Shown here: positions 43,135-58,672 of the stretch, in pieces
Layout of the letters: the number at the start of each line of letters is the position of its first letter
How positions within the stretch are numbered: the stretch's first letter is position 1
Source of the DNA: Brevundimonas sp.
GTDB taxonomy: Bacteria > Pseudomonadota > Alphaproteobacteria > Caulobacterales > Caulobacteraceae
Assembly (NCBI RefSeq): GCF_016742135.1
Contig: NZ_JACVCG010000001.1
Span: 640,167 to 704,166, forward strand
Reading direction: 5' to 3'
Length of the DNA stretch: 64,000 bases
The notes under the pieces: model-generated
What the model saw: the letters and a program-made list of their open reading frames with translations, nothing else
Told to the model about the DNA's origin: nothing
The model's database searches: none
Position numbers and translations under genes: made by a program

Positions 43135-44270
43135 GTGCCGGCGCCTCGCGGCAACAGGGTCCGGACGTCAAACCATGGCGCGCGGCGACGCCGGGCCGGC
43201 CGCCGGAACAGCAGGGCCATTGCGATGGCTGCGACCCCCAGCGGGAAGACGTACTGCAGGACATTCACCCACGGGGTCCACGCTGCGGCCGCTACCAGGC
43301 CGTAGCCGAGGATGCGCACCAGCAGGAACGCCGCCGCCGCCTTCGCTATTCTCAACCCGTAGCCGGTGCGGCTGAACGATCCCGCGAGGATGGCCGCCAG
43401 CGCCAGCGCCATGGCCGTCAGGGCATAGAGGGGTGAGGCCAGCCGGGAGTGCGCCTCGGCCAAAAGCTCATTGCGGGTGCCGACCGAGGGAATCATTTCC
43501 GGACGAGGCATGAACAGGTCACTCAGCCCGAGGTCGGCGGGCTTGAATCGCGGCTGATCCGCCACCTCGGCGAACGCCCCGAGCGGAAACACATAGGTGT
43601 CGAACGACAGCAGATTCAGAACACCTGCGGACGAGTAGCGCTGGTTGGAGCCCCCCACCAGGGTCAGCACCGGCTCGCCATCTACCCGGCCAAAGCGCGC
43701 CTCCGTGGCATTCCAGGTCTCGGTCGTCTCTCCCCGCTGGATATAGATGAAGAGGTTCTTCAGAAGGCCGTTCTGCTCGATTTCCTGAACGTAGACGGTC
43801 AGGCCGTCCGGGCCCTGAACGAACCGGCCTTCCTCGATCAGGAGGGCCGCCAGGTCTGAACGGACCGCAAAGGCCTCGGTGCGCGCGGTGCTCTGTGACC
43901 AGGGCTGTATGACCGCATTGATCAACAATCCGAGGACGGCCACGATCAGGGCCAACCGCACGGCCGGGCGGATCATGGCCGTCCGGGTCAGGCCGACCGC
44001 CTGGATCGCGGTCAGTTCCTGTTCTCGCTGCAGGCGACTGAGCGCCACCAGGGCTCCGACGAACAGGCCGATCGGCAGGATGACTCCCAGTAACTGCGGG
44101 ACGGCCAGCAGGGTCAGCTTCAGCATCAGCCACAGGCTCTGACCGCGCTCGACTACGAATTCCAGCTGATCCAGGCTCTGGCTCAGCACACCGATTCCCA
44201 CCAGCGCGCCGCAGGCCCCGGCGACCGGCAGCAGCAATTGGCGGAAAAGGTAGCCTTGAATCAGGGTCAT
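43131..44270 (-). CDS. lptF: LPS export permease LptF
   Basis: Partner of LptG. The 379-residue product starts at ATG 44270 with the typical MTLIQGYLFRQLL; the frame continues upstream across the divergent pepA promoter without similarity. It has the YjgP/YjgQ layout with N-terminal segments (LPVAGACGALVGIGVLSQSL), coupling segment RLQREQELTAIQAVGLTR, a beta-rich periplasmic domain and C-terminal transmembrane helices. It heads the six-gene minus-strand operon. It is divergent from pepA, with 138 bases between the starts. Confidence 0.93.
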   Translation of the reverse strand: MTLIQGYLFRQLLLPVAGACGALVGIGVLSQSLDQLEFVVERGQSLWLMLKLTLLAVPQLLGVILPIGLFVGALVALSRLQREQELTAIQAVGLTRTAMIRPAVRLALIVAVLGLLINAVIQPWSQSTARTEAFAVRSDLAALLIEEGRFVQGPDGLTVYVQEIEQNGLLKNLFIYIQRGETTETWNATEARFGRVDGEPVLTLVGGSNQRYSSAGVLNLLSFDTYVFPLGAFAEVADQPRFKPADLGLSDLFMPRPEMIPSVGTRNELLAEAHSRLASPLYALTAMALALAAILAGSFSRTGYGLRIAKAAAAFLLVRILGYGLVAAAAWTPWVNVLQYVFPLGVAAIAMALLFRRPARRRRAPWFDVRTLLPRGAGT

Positions 44271-44408
44271 GCGTGGGAAAATTTCGCCCGGTTGCAGGCT
44301 GTGTCGATAACGCGCATCTAATACACGCGGAGGCGCGCAGACGAAACTGAACGTCGCCATTTGTATCAGTGATTGAAACCGGAGTGTCCGCTCCGGGTGG
44401 GAGTGCTT

Positions 44409-45884
44409 ATGAAAATCGCCTTTGTCGCCGATCTCGGAAGCCCGCAGGCCCTGGCCCTGATCGTGGGTGAAGGCCGAAAGCTGTGCGACGGCGGGACCGC
44501 GCTGGACGGCCAGACGGGCGGCGTCCTCAGCCGGGCCATGCAGGGAAGCCGCTTTACGGGGGGCAAGGGCAAGACCCTTGTGGTCAGTGCGCCGCACGGG
44601 CTTGACGCCTCAGTGGTGGTGCTGGCGGGCGTGGGTGAGCGCGAGACCCTGACCGATCTGGCGATCGAGGAGGCAGCTGGTGCCGCCTATCACGCCGTGA
44701 AAATGAGCGGTGCCGAAAGCCTGACCGTCGATGCCCGCTCCCTCAGCGCCGACCAGGCTGCGCGCTTGGCCTTTGCCGTGAAGCTGGCCGCCTACCGGTT
44801 CGACAAATACCTGACCCGCCAGAAGCCGGACAAGGTTCCGTCGGTGACCGCCCTGACCATCGTCTGTACGGACCCCAAGGCTGCCCAAGCCGCGTTCGGT
44901 CCAATGTCGGCGGTGGCTGACGGCGTGATCTTCGCCCGCGACCTGGTGTCGGAGCCGGCCAACGTTCTTTATCCGGAAGAATTCGCCAAACGCTGCAAGG
45001 CGCTGGAAAAGCTGGGCCTTGAGGTGGAGGTTCTGGGCGAGAAGGAACTTGAGGCGCTGGGCTTCCGGACCCTGCTGGCCGTGGGCATGGGCAGCCGGCG
45101 CGAAAGCCAGGTCGCCATCATGAAATGGAATGGCGGGAAGGCGGGCGACGCGCCCCTGGCCTTTGTTGGCAAGGGTGTCTGCTTCGACACGGGCGGCATC
45201 TCGCTGAAGCCGCCCGAGGGCATGGAGGATATGAAGTGGGACATGGGCGGGGCCGCCGCCGTGTCGGGCCTCATGCATGCGCTGGCGGGCCGCAAGGCCA
45301 GGGTCAACGCCGTGGGCGTCATCGGCCTGGTCGAGAACATGCCGGACGGCAACGCCCAGCGCCCGGGCGACATCGTCAAATCCCTGTCGGGTCAGACGAT
45401 CGAGGTCCTGAACACCGACGCCGAGGGACGCCTCCTCCTCGCCGACTGCCTCTGGTACACTCAGGACCGGTTCAAGCCGAAATTCATGATCGATCTGGCG
45501 ACCCTGACCGGGGCCATGATCGTCGCCCTGGGCCTCGACTATGCCGGGGTCTTCTCGAACGATGATTCCGTGGCCCAACCCATTCTGGACGCGGGCGCCC
45601 GGGTCGACGAGAACTTCTGGCGCATGCCGCTCCCAGACCAGTACGACCGGCACATCGATTCTCCGGCCGCTGACGTGAAGAATATGGGCAATGGCCGGGC
45701 CGGGGGGTCGATCACCGCCGCCCTGTTCCTGAAGCGCTTCGTCAATGACACCCCGTGGGCGCACATCGACATCGCGCCCACCGCCTGGGTCAGCAAGAGC
45801 CAGCGGTCGATCGTGCCGGACGGCGCCGTCGGCTTTGGCGTGCGCGCCCTGGACCGCATGGTCGCCGATTCCTACGAAGGTTGA
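44409..45884 (+). CDS. pepA: Leucyl aminopeptidase (M17)
   Basis: Cytosolic two-metal aminopeptidase removing N-terminal residues from peptides. The 491-residue product starts at ATG 44409 with GGGAG 7 bases upstream. The metal-binding and signature blocks are GKGVCFDTGGISLKP, DMGGAAAVSG and NTDAEGRLLLADCL, all intact. The N-terminal domain (MKIAFVADLGSPQALALIV) is the regulatory or DNA-binding-like domain of PepA. A small hairpin (CCGGAG, 44379-44384, with CTCCGG, 44391-44396) lies just before the ribosome binding site. holC follows after 34 bases, the same order as in many proteobacteria. Confidence 0.96.
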   Translation: MKIAFVADLGSPQALALIVGEGRKLCDGGTALDGQTGGVLSRAMQGSRFTGGKGKTLVVSAPHGLDASVVVLAGVGERETLTDLAIEEAAGAAYHAVKMSGAESLTVDARSLSADQAARLAFAVKLAAYRFDKYLTRQKPDKVPSVTALTIVCTDPKAAQAAFGPMSAVADGVIFARDLVSEPANVLYPEEFAKRCKALEKLGLEVEVLGEKELEALGFRTLLAVGMGSRRESQVAIMKWNGGKAGDAPLAFVGKGVCFDTGGISLKPPEGMEDMKWDMGGAAAVSGLMHALAGRKARVNAVGVIGLVENMPDGNAQRPGDIVKSLSGQTIEVLNTDAEGRLLLADCLWYTQDRFKPKFMIDLATLTGAMIVALGLDYAGVFSNDDSVAQPILDAGARVDENFWRMPLPDQYDRHIDSPAADVKNMGNGRAGGSITAALFLKRFVNDTPWAHIDIAPTAWVSKSQRSIVPDGAVGFGVRALDRMVADSYEG

Positions 45885-45918
45885 GGCGGGCCGCGAGGGC
45901 AGGGGACCAGGGTCGGCC

Positions 45919-46380
45919 ATGAGCGCAACGGGACCGCAGATCTGGTTCTATCATCTGGAACGGTCGGGCCTGCAGCAGGTGCTCCCGACCCTTCTGGACA
46001 AGGTTCTGCAGGCGGACCTGAGGGCCCAGGTCCGGGTCTCCGACCCTGACCTTGCGGCTCGACTGGCGGAGGGGCTGTGGACGTGGCGCGACGACAGTTT
46101 TCTCGCCAACGGCCACAGTTCTGGCCCGCATCCCGAGCGACAACCGATCCTGTTCACGTCAGGAACCGACAATCTGAACGGTGCTCAGGCGCTGTTCATC
46201 GTCGATGGAGCAGGCTTTGAGCCGACGGAGGATTTCCAACGGTGTTTCATTCTATTCGACGGCCAGGACGAAGAGGCGCTGAAGGCGGCGCGCGAGCGCT
46301 GGAAGGCATTCAAGGCGGTCGGCGCGGACATCAGCTACTGGCGGCAGACGCTGGAAGGTCGGTGGGAAAAGGCGGGCTGA
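45919..46380 (+). CDS. holC: DNA polymerase III subunit chi
   Basis: Chi links the clamp loader to single-stranded DNA-binding protein during replication. The 153-residue product starts at ATG 45919; the frame further upstream overlaps pepA. Typical features are QIWFYHLERSGLQQVLPTLL, LWTWRDDSFLANG, QPILFTSGTDNLNGAQALF and the end ERWKAFKAVGADISYWRQT, matching alphaproteobacterial chi proteins. It follows pepA, the most common location of holC. Its 3' end overlaps the probable start of the next lipoprotein gene by 19 bases. Confidence 0.93.
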   Translation: MSATGPQIWFYHLERSGLQQVLPTLLDKVLQADLRAQVRVSDPDLAARLAEGLWTWRDDSFLANGHSSGPHPERQPILFTSGTDNLNGAQALFIVDGAGFEPTEDFQRCFILFDGQDEEALKAARERWKAFKAVGADISYWRQTLEGRWEKAG

Positions 46381-46724
46381 TCGCCGCCGCCCTGGCGGTG
46401 GCGCTCAGCGCCTGTGCGGCCCCCGAGCCGGTGCCGACCCGCCCTGTCGGGGTGGTTGTTCTTCCCGAAGCCGGTACCGACGGGCGCACGCCCTATGCTG
46501 AGCAGGCACCCGTGGAGGTTCAGGATCCCAACGACCTGTGCCATGCCAAGCCCTTGCAGTGGCTGGTCGGGCGGGACCGGAGCGAGATCCCCGTGCCGGT
46601 GGATCTGACCAACCGCCGGGTGGCCTGTACCACCTGCCCGCGGACCGAGGCGAGGTCGCCGTATCTCCTGAACATCCTCTATGACACGGCCACAAACCGC
46701 GTCACCGAAGTCAGCTGCGGATAG
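46362..46724 (+). CDS. I78-inhibitor-like lipoprotein (first of pair)
   Basis: A predicted 120-residue lipoprotein. I start it at GTG 46362 (GGAAGG just upstream), which gives MGKGGLIAAALAVALSAC with the lipobox LSAC (Cys18); longer versions of the frame overlap holC. The C-terminal 60 residues align with the next gene: both have a Cys, then LVGR or LIGR, then RVACTTC, an N-x-(3)-D strand and the end CG. This is the layout of the peptidase inhibitor I78 family, with a CTTC insertion giving two extra cysteines. Family assignment is from pattern only; inhibitory activity is inference. Confidence 0.65.
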   Translation: MGKGGLIAAALAVALSACAAPEPVPTRPVGVVVLPEAGTDGRTPYAEQAPVEVQDPNDLCHAKPLQWLVGRDRSEIPVPVDLTNRRVACTTCPRTEARSPYLLNILYDTATNRVTEVSCG

Positions 46725-46775
46725 GGAACCGCTTCCGAGCCTGCGGCTTTGCCCTGTGAACAAAGGAGTCTGTCT

Positions 46776-47057
46776 ATGTTGCTGCGTTCCTTGATCCTGA
46801 TGGGGGGCTTCGCCCTGCTGGCTTCCTGCGCCGCCAACCCCGATATGCCCATCCCCGACGGCATGCCCGACACATGCGGTGCCGCAGCATCCCGGGACCT
46901 GATCGGGCGGAATGTGGCGGCGGTCAGCTTTCCATCGGATGCCAATGTCCGGGTCGCCTGCACCACCTGCGCGGTGACGCTGGACTATAACCCCGGGCGC
47001 ATGAACGTCTTCTTCGACCAGAACAGCGGCGTCATCGAGCGCATCACCTGCGGCTGA
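46776..47057 (+). CDS. I78-inhibitor-like lipoprotein (second of pair)
   Basis: A 93-residue predicted lipoprotein with lipobox LASC (Cys18) and an AAGGAG ribosome binding site 9 bases before ATG 46776. The mature part DTCGAAASRDLIGRNVAAV, RVACTTC, LDYNPGRMNVFFD and VIERITCG matches the I78 protease-inhibitor fold (elastase-inhibitor type): LIG, a T-x-DYxPxRLN strand and a C-terminal CG. It is a probable tandem paralogue of the preceding gene. It lies just upstream of the rpoB leader, with no ribosomal protein genes between. Confidence 0.72.
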   Translation: MLLRSLILMGGFALLASCAANPDMPIPDGMPDTCGAAASRDLIGRNVAAVSFPSDANVRVACTTCAVTLDYNPGRMNVFFDQNSGVIERITCG

Positions 47058-47357
47058 GCCGACAGGAATTTTTCGACCGGCCTTTATTTCGTCGGAAAAG
47101 CGAGTATATCAGCGCGTTCCGCACAGCTCTGTAACGAGTCCGCGCGAAAGCGCCGAGGCCTGGTCCGTTGCCCTCCGACCGGTGCGAAGGCGCGCTCCTC
47201 CCCAAGGGAGCCGACATGACGGGTGTCCTGATCGCCGAGGCCGACGGCCCGCGATCGAGGGTGGACGCCGACAACCGTAAGGCCCGGGACCGCCGTCGGC
47301 GGCCGCGGGTCGTTGCTTTGACTGCGGGCCGCCCGGCCTGCTGATTGGGAAACAGGA
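47058..47357 (+). other. rpoB upstream region, 300 bases
   Basis: No recognised gene fills this stretch. It contains a TATATC element (47105-47110) without a convincing -35, a GCGC-GAAA-GCGC tetraloop hairpin (47142-47153), and the 42-codon ORF at 47216-47344. The region is the likely rpoB promoter and leader. Minus-strand frames here belong to antisense shadows of rpoB. Confidence 0.5.
47216..47344 (+). CDS. Possible leader peptide before rpoB (42 codons)
   Basis: An ORF of 42 codons starts at ATG 47216 with AAGGGAG five bases upstream and ends at TGA 47342-47344, 13 bases before the rpoB start. The product is Arg- and Asp-rich ([16 protein letters not shown] in the middle) and matches nothing I know. 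Position and ribosome binding site make it a candidate leader or translationally coupled ORF for rpoB. Equally it may be a chance ORF in GC-rich leader sequence. Conservation would decide. Confidence 0.3.
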   Translation: MTGVLIAEADGPRSRVDADNRKARDRRRRPRVVALTAGRPAC

Positions 47358-51471
<4,114 letters not shown>

Positions 51472-51473
<2 letters not shown>

Positions 51474-51554
51474 GTGACGAGTGACGAGTGACGTGTGGCG
51501 AGCCAGCCTCGCCCGCGTCCTCCAGTCATTACTCGCCACCCACCACTCGCCACC
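51472..51554 (+). repeat. Short repeats in the rpoB-rpoC gap
   Basis: Three tandem GAGTGAC units (51472-51492) begin in the rpoB stop codon and lead to GTGTGGCGAG (51493-51502). Downstream, ACTCGCCACC occurs twice (51531-51540 and 51545-51554). GTGGCGAG (51495-51502) is the exact complement of CTCGCCAC in both copies, so two alternative 8-bp hairpins with loops of 29 or 43 bases are possible. No gene lies in the gap. Confidence 0.85.
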
Positions 51555-51600
51555 CGCCACCAATCGTTTTCGCGGCATGAGCCGCAGCTAAGGAACTGAG

Positions 51601-55797
<4,197 letters not shown>

Positions 55798-55824
55798 TTT
55801 CAGCCCGACGGACGAAATGAAGCG

Positions 55825-55853
55825 GGGCGGTGTCGAAAGGCACCGCCCTTTTT
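55825..55853 (+). terminator. rpoBC intrinsic terminator
   Basis: Stem GGGCGGTG (55825-55832) with CACCGCCC (55841-55848), an 8-base loop and five T (55849-55853). It ends the rpoBC transcript immediately before the stop of the convergent gene at 55855. Confidence 0.92.
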
Positions 55854-55854
55854 C

Positions 55855-56646
55855 TTAGCCGCCGCCGGGGGTCCGGCGACGGTCGTGGCCGTCCAGCCCT
55901 TCGTCGAGGGTGTCATTGGTGTCCTGTCGAAAGCCGGGGTCCAGATGCGCGCCGGGGCAGCCGATACCGAAGTTCGATCCGGGGCAGTCGCCCACCCCCG
56001 TCACCCCTGTGCCGCCCGCCAGCGGCCTGCGGCGGGCCTCATAGGCTTCCATCTCGCGTCGGCCCTCGGCGGCGAAGCGGGCGTCGCGCGCGGCATTGCC
56101 GCTGCCGGAGATGGGTCTCGCCCGGGCTGCGCCTTCGTTGAAGGCCTCGTCGCAGAGGGCCTGCTCGGCGGCGGACATGCGGCCATTCCGGGCATTGCAG
56201 CCGAGCGTGCTGGTCCGCAGGCTGCGAGCCACACGGCCACCCTCGGTCTCGGGCTGCACGGCCCACTCTGATGATTGACGCGCGGGCAGGCCCGGTGGCG
56301 TGGGTCGGGTGACCGGGGCCTCGTCATCATCATCCTCGGGGCGAGCCAGGGGCTCGGTCACGCGCATCGGGCGGTCAGCAGCCGCAGCCAGGGGGGCTGT
56401 GCTGTTCAAAGGTGCCGTCCGGGGCGGTCTGGGCCGCTCTCCCTTCAGCAGGGGACGCGGCTCGATTTCGAGATAGATCGGAGGCGTGTAGGGCCGTGTC
56501 TGGACCGGCGGGTCGAAGGTTCCCGTGGCCAACAAGCCCAGGACAATGGCATGGGCCAGAACCGACCCGGCCATTACAAGCGAGTTGCGGACCCGGGGCC
56601 TTGCCACCGCAGCGGTGATCGCCTTCAGTCGTCTGGATCGGATCAC
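55855..56646 (-). CDS. Proline-rich single-pass membrane protein
   Basis: A 263-residue protein of unknown function. The start is GTG 56646 with GGAGG upstream. A basic N-terminus precedes one transmembrane helix (SLVMAGSVLAHAIVLGLLA), then a Pro/Arg-rich region (residues about 45-125) recalling TonB-type periplasmic linkers. There is no TonB C-terminal domain. The C-terminal half has paired cysteines (LGCNARNGRMSAAEQALCDE and GDCPGSNFGIGCPGAH). It begins 69 bases after the MacB-like permease gene on the same strand, so it may be the last gene of the efflux operon. It stops at the rpoC terminator. Confidence 0.72.
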   Translation of the reverse strand: MIRSRRLKAITAAVARPRVRNSLVMAGSVLAHAIVLGLLATGTFDPPVQTRPYTPPIYLEIEPRPLLKGERPRPPRTAPLNSTAPLAAAADRPMRVTEPLARPEDDDDEAPVTRPTPPGLPARQSSEWAVQPETEGGRVARSLRTSTLGCNARNGRMSAAEQALCDEAFNEGAARARPISGSGNAARDARFAAEGRREMEAYEARRRPLAGGTGVTGVGDCPGSNFGIGCPGAHLDPGFRQDTNDTLDEGLDGHDRRRTPGGG

Positions 56647-56715
56647 GTCTGGCAGCCTCCCCGGTCAGGGGAGACAAGCGGGCAACCGTGGCCAGGTTGG
56701 GGCTGAAATGAGGGC

Positions 56716-58002
56716 CTATTCGCGGCGAAGCGCCTCAATCGGGTCCAGCTGGGCCGCGCGCCAGGCCGGATAGGCCCCGAACACCACGCCGACAAAGGTG
56801 GAAAATCCGATGGCGAGCGGCGCGGCCCAGGCTGGAATCGCCGCGGGCCAGTCCCCGAATTTAGACATCAGCAGAGCACCCCCGACGCCCAGGACGAGGC
56901 CCAGTAGCCCACCGAGCAGGGACAAGGTCACCGATTCCAGCGCGAACTGGGTCAGCACATCGCCGCGCCGCGCTCCGATGGCCATCCGCAGGCCGATCTC
57001 GCGCGTGCGCTCCGTCACCGACACCAGCATGATGTTCATGATCCCGACGCCGCCGACCACCAGCGAGACCCCGGCCACCGCAGCCAGCAGGATGGTAAAG
57101 GTCGCGGTCGAGGACTGGGCGGCTTCCTGGATCGAGGTCAGGTTCTGCACATTGAAGTCGTCTTCCTGACCCGGGCGGATCCGGTGCCGCTCACGCAGCA
57201 GCTCGGCCACGTCCTGCTCCAGACGATAAAGGGCGTTCTCGTCGACCGCCTTGAGATAGATCTGGTTGACGCTGTTGCCCCGCGAGCCCGCGCCCCGGCC
57301 AATGACGCGGCTGCGGGCCGCATCCAGCGGAATGACCACGATGTCGTCCTGGTCCTGGAATCCGGACTGGCCTTTCTCGCCGAGCACACCGACGACGGTG
57401 AAGGGGATGGGGCCGATGCGCATGCGCTGGCCCACGGGATCGACCCCCTCGCCGAATAGTTCGCGCACGACCGTCTGGCCCAGCACGGCGACCTTGCGCC
57501 CGCTGTCGGCGGCGGCCTGATCGAACATCTGGCCCGAGACGATTTCCAGATCGCGCGCCACCAGATAGTCGGGCGTGACCCCCTCGATCCGGCTGGACCA
57601 GTTGGCGCCCTGATAGACCAGCTGCGCGCCGCCATTGATTGCCGGTGACACCGCCCTGACCCCCTCGAGAGTCCGCATGGCCAGGGCGTCGTCCACGGTC
57701 AGGCTGGCACCCGATCCGCCACCGCCCCGGACGAATCCCCCGCCCGCCCCGCGAGGGGCACCCGGTCGGATGACCAGCATATTGGTGCCCAGACTGGACA
57801 GGGCTTCCTCGACGCGCTGTTGGGCCCCCAGACCGATCGAGGTCATCATGATGACCGCCGCCACGCCGATCACGACCCCCAGGGAGGTCAGGGCCGAGCG
57901 CATCGGGTGGGCGGCGATGGCCCCCACGGCAAAGCGGACCAGTTCAAGCGGGCTCATGGTGCTGCCCGTGACGGGATGGGGATCATGCGCCATTGCGGTC
58001 AT
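56716..58002 (-). CDS. MacB-like ABC transporter permease
   Basis: A 428-residue permease of the MacB/LolCE FtsX-like class. One N-terminal transmembrane segment (ALTSLGVVIGVAAVIMM), a large periplasmic MacB-PCD domain (residues about 60-280) and three C-terminal segments ending LDPIEALRRE are typical. SVTERTREIGLRMAIGARR is the coupling helix region. Its start at ATG 58002 overlaps the ATPase gene by 20 bases; ATG 57993 is possible. Together with the separate ATPase and the MacA-like adaptor it forms a tripartite efflux pump of drugs, lipids or peptides. No outer-membrane channel gene is adjacent. Confidence 0.92.
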   Translation of the reverse strand: MTAMAHDPHPVTGSTMSPLELVRFAVGAIAAHPMRSALTSLGVVIGVAAVIMMTSIGLGAQQRVEEALSSLGTNMLVIRPGAPRGAGGGFVRGGGGSGASLTVDDALAMRTLEGVRAVSPAINGGAQLVYQGANWSSRIEGVTPDYLVARDLEIVSGQMFDQAAADSGRKVAVLGQTVVRELFGEGVDPVGQRMRIGPIPFTVVGVLGEKGQSGFQDQDDIVVIPLDAARSRVIGRGAGSRGNSVNQIYLKAVDENALYRLEQDVAELLRERHRIRPGQEDDFNVQNLTSIQEAAQSSTATFTILLAAVAGVSLVVGGVGIMNIMLVSVTERTREIGLRMAIGARRGDVLTQFALESVTLSLLGGLLGLVLGVGGALLMSKFGDWPAAIPAWAAPLAIGFSTFVGVVFGAYPAWRAAQLDPIEALRRE

Positions 58003-58663
58003 CCGATATGATCAGGCCGTCGCGGAAGGCGATCCGACGGCGGGCGCGCGCCGCGACCTCATTGTCATGGGTGACGATGCACAGCGTCAGTCCCTGGCTG
58101 TTCAGTTCGTCGAACAGGGCCAGAACTTCCTGGCCGGTGGCGGTGTCCAGCGCGCCCGTCGGTTCGTCCGCCAGCAGCAGGTCGGGGGCATTGGCCAGAG
58201 CCCGGGCGATGGCCACCCGCTGCTGCTGCCCGCCCGACATCTGGGTCGGCCTGTTGCCCAGGCGATCGCCCAGGCCGACCCGCTCCAGCAGGGCCACGGC
58301 GCGGTCCCGCCGCTCGGCCGCCGGTATGCCGGCATAGATCATCGGCAGTTCGACATTCTGGACGGCGGTCAGCCGGGGCAACAGCTGAAACGACTGGAAG
58401 ATGAAGCCGATACGGCGGTTACGGAAACTGGCCAGTTCATCGTCGTCATAGTCGGCCACCGGATCGTCCTCGAACCGGTAGTCGCCCGTGGTCGGACGAT
58501 CCAGTCCGCCCAGCACATTCATCAGGGTCGACTTGCCCGAGCCGGAGGGGCCGATAATGGCGACATGCTCGCTGCGATCGATGGTCAGCGAGACGCCGCC
58601 CAGCGCATGGATGACATTGTCGCCCATGACATAGGTCTTGGTCAGCTTCTGGATGTCGATCAT
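57983..58663 (-). CDS. MacB-type ABC ATPase
   Basis: A 226-residue ATP-binding subunit of the LolD/MacB family. Walker A is GPSGSGKST, the Q-loop region FIFQSFQLLPRL, the signature MSGGQQQRVAIARAL, Walker B LLLADEPTGALD and the H-loop IVTHDNEVA. In E. coli MacB the ATPase and permease are fused; here they are separate, overlapping genes. It follows the adaptor gene by 9 bases, so adaptor-ATPase-permease are one operon read away from the str operon. Confidence 0.94.
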   Translation of the reverse strand: MIDIQKLTKTYVMGDNVIHALGGVSLTIDRSEHVAIIGPSGSGKSTLMNVLGGLDRPTTGDYRFEDDPVADYDDDELASFRNRRIGFIFQSFQLLPRLTAVQNVELPMIYAGIPAAERRDRAVALLERVGLGDRLGNRPTQMSGGQQQRVAIARALANAPDLLLADEPTGALDTATGQEVLALFDELNSQGLTLCIVTHDNEVAARARRRIAFRDGLIISDDRNGA

Positions 58664-58672
58664 CGGCCGTTC

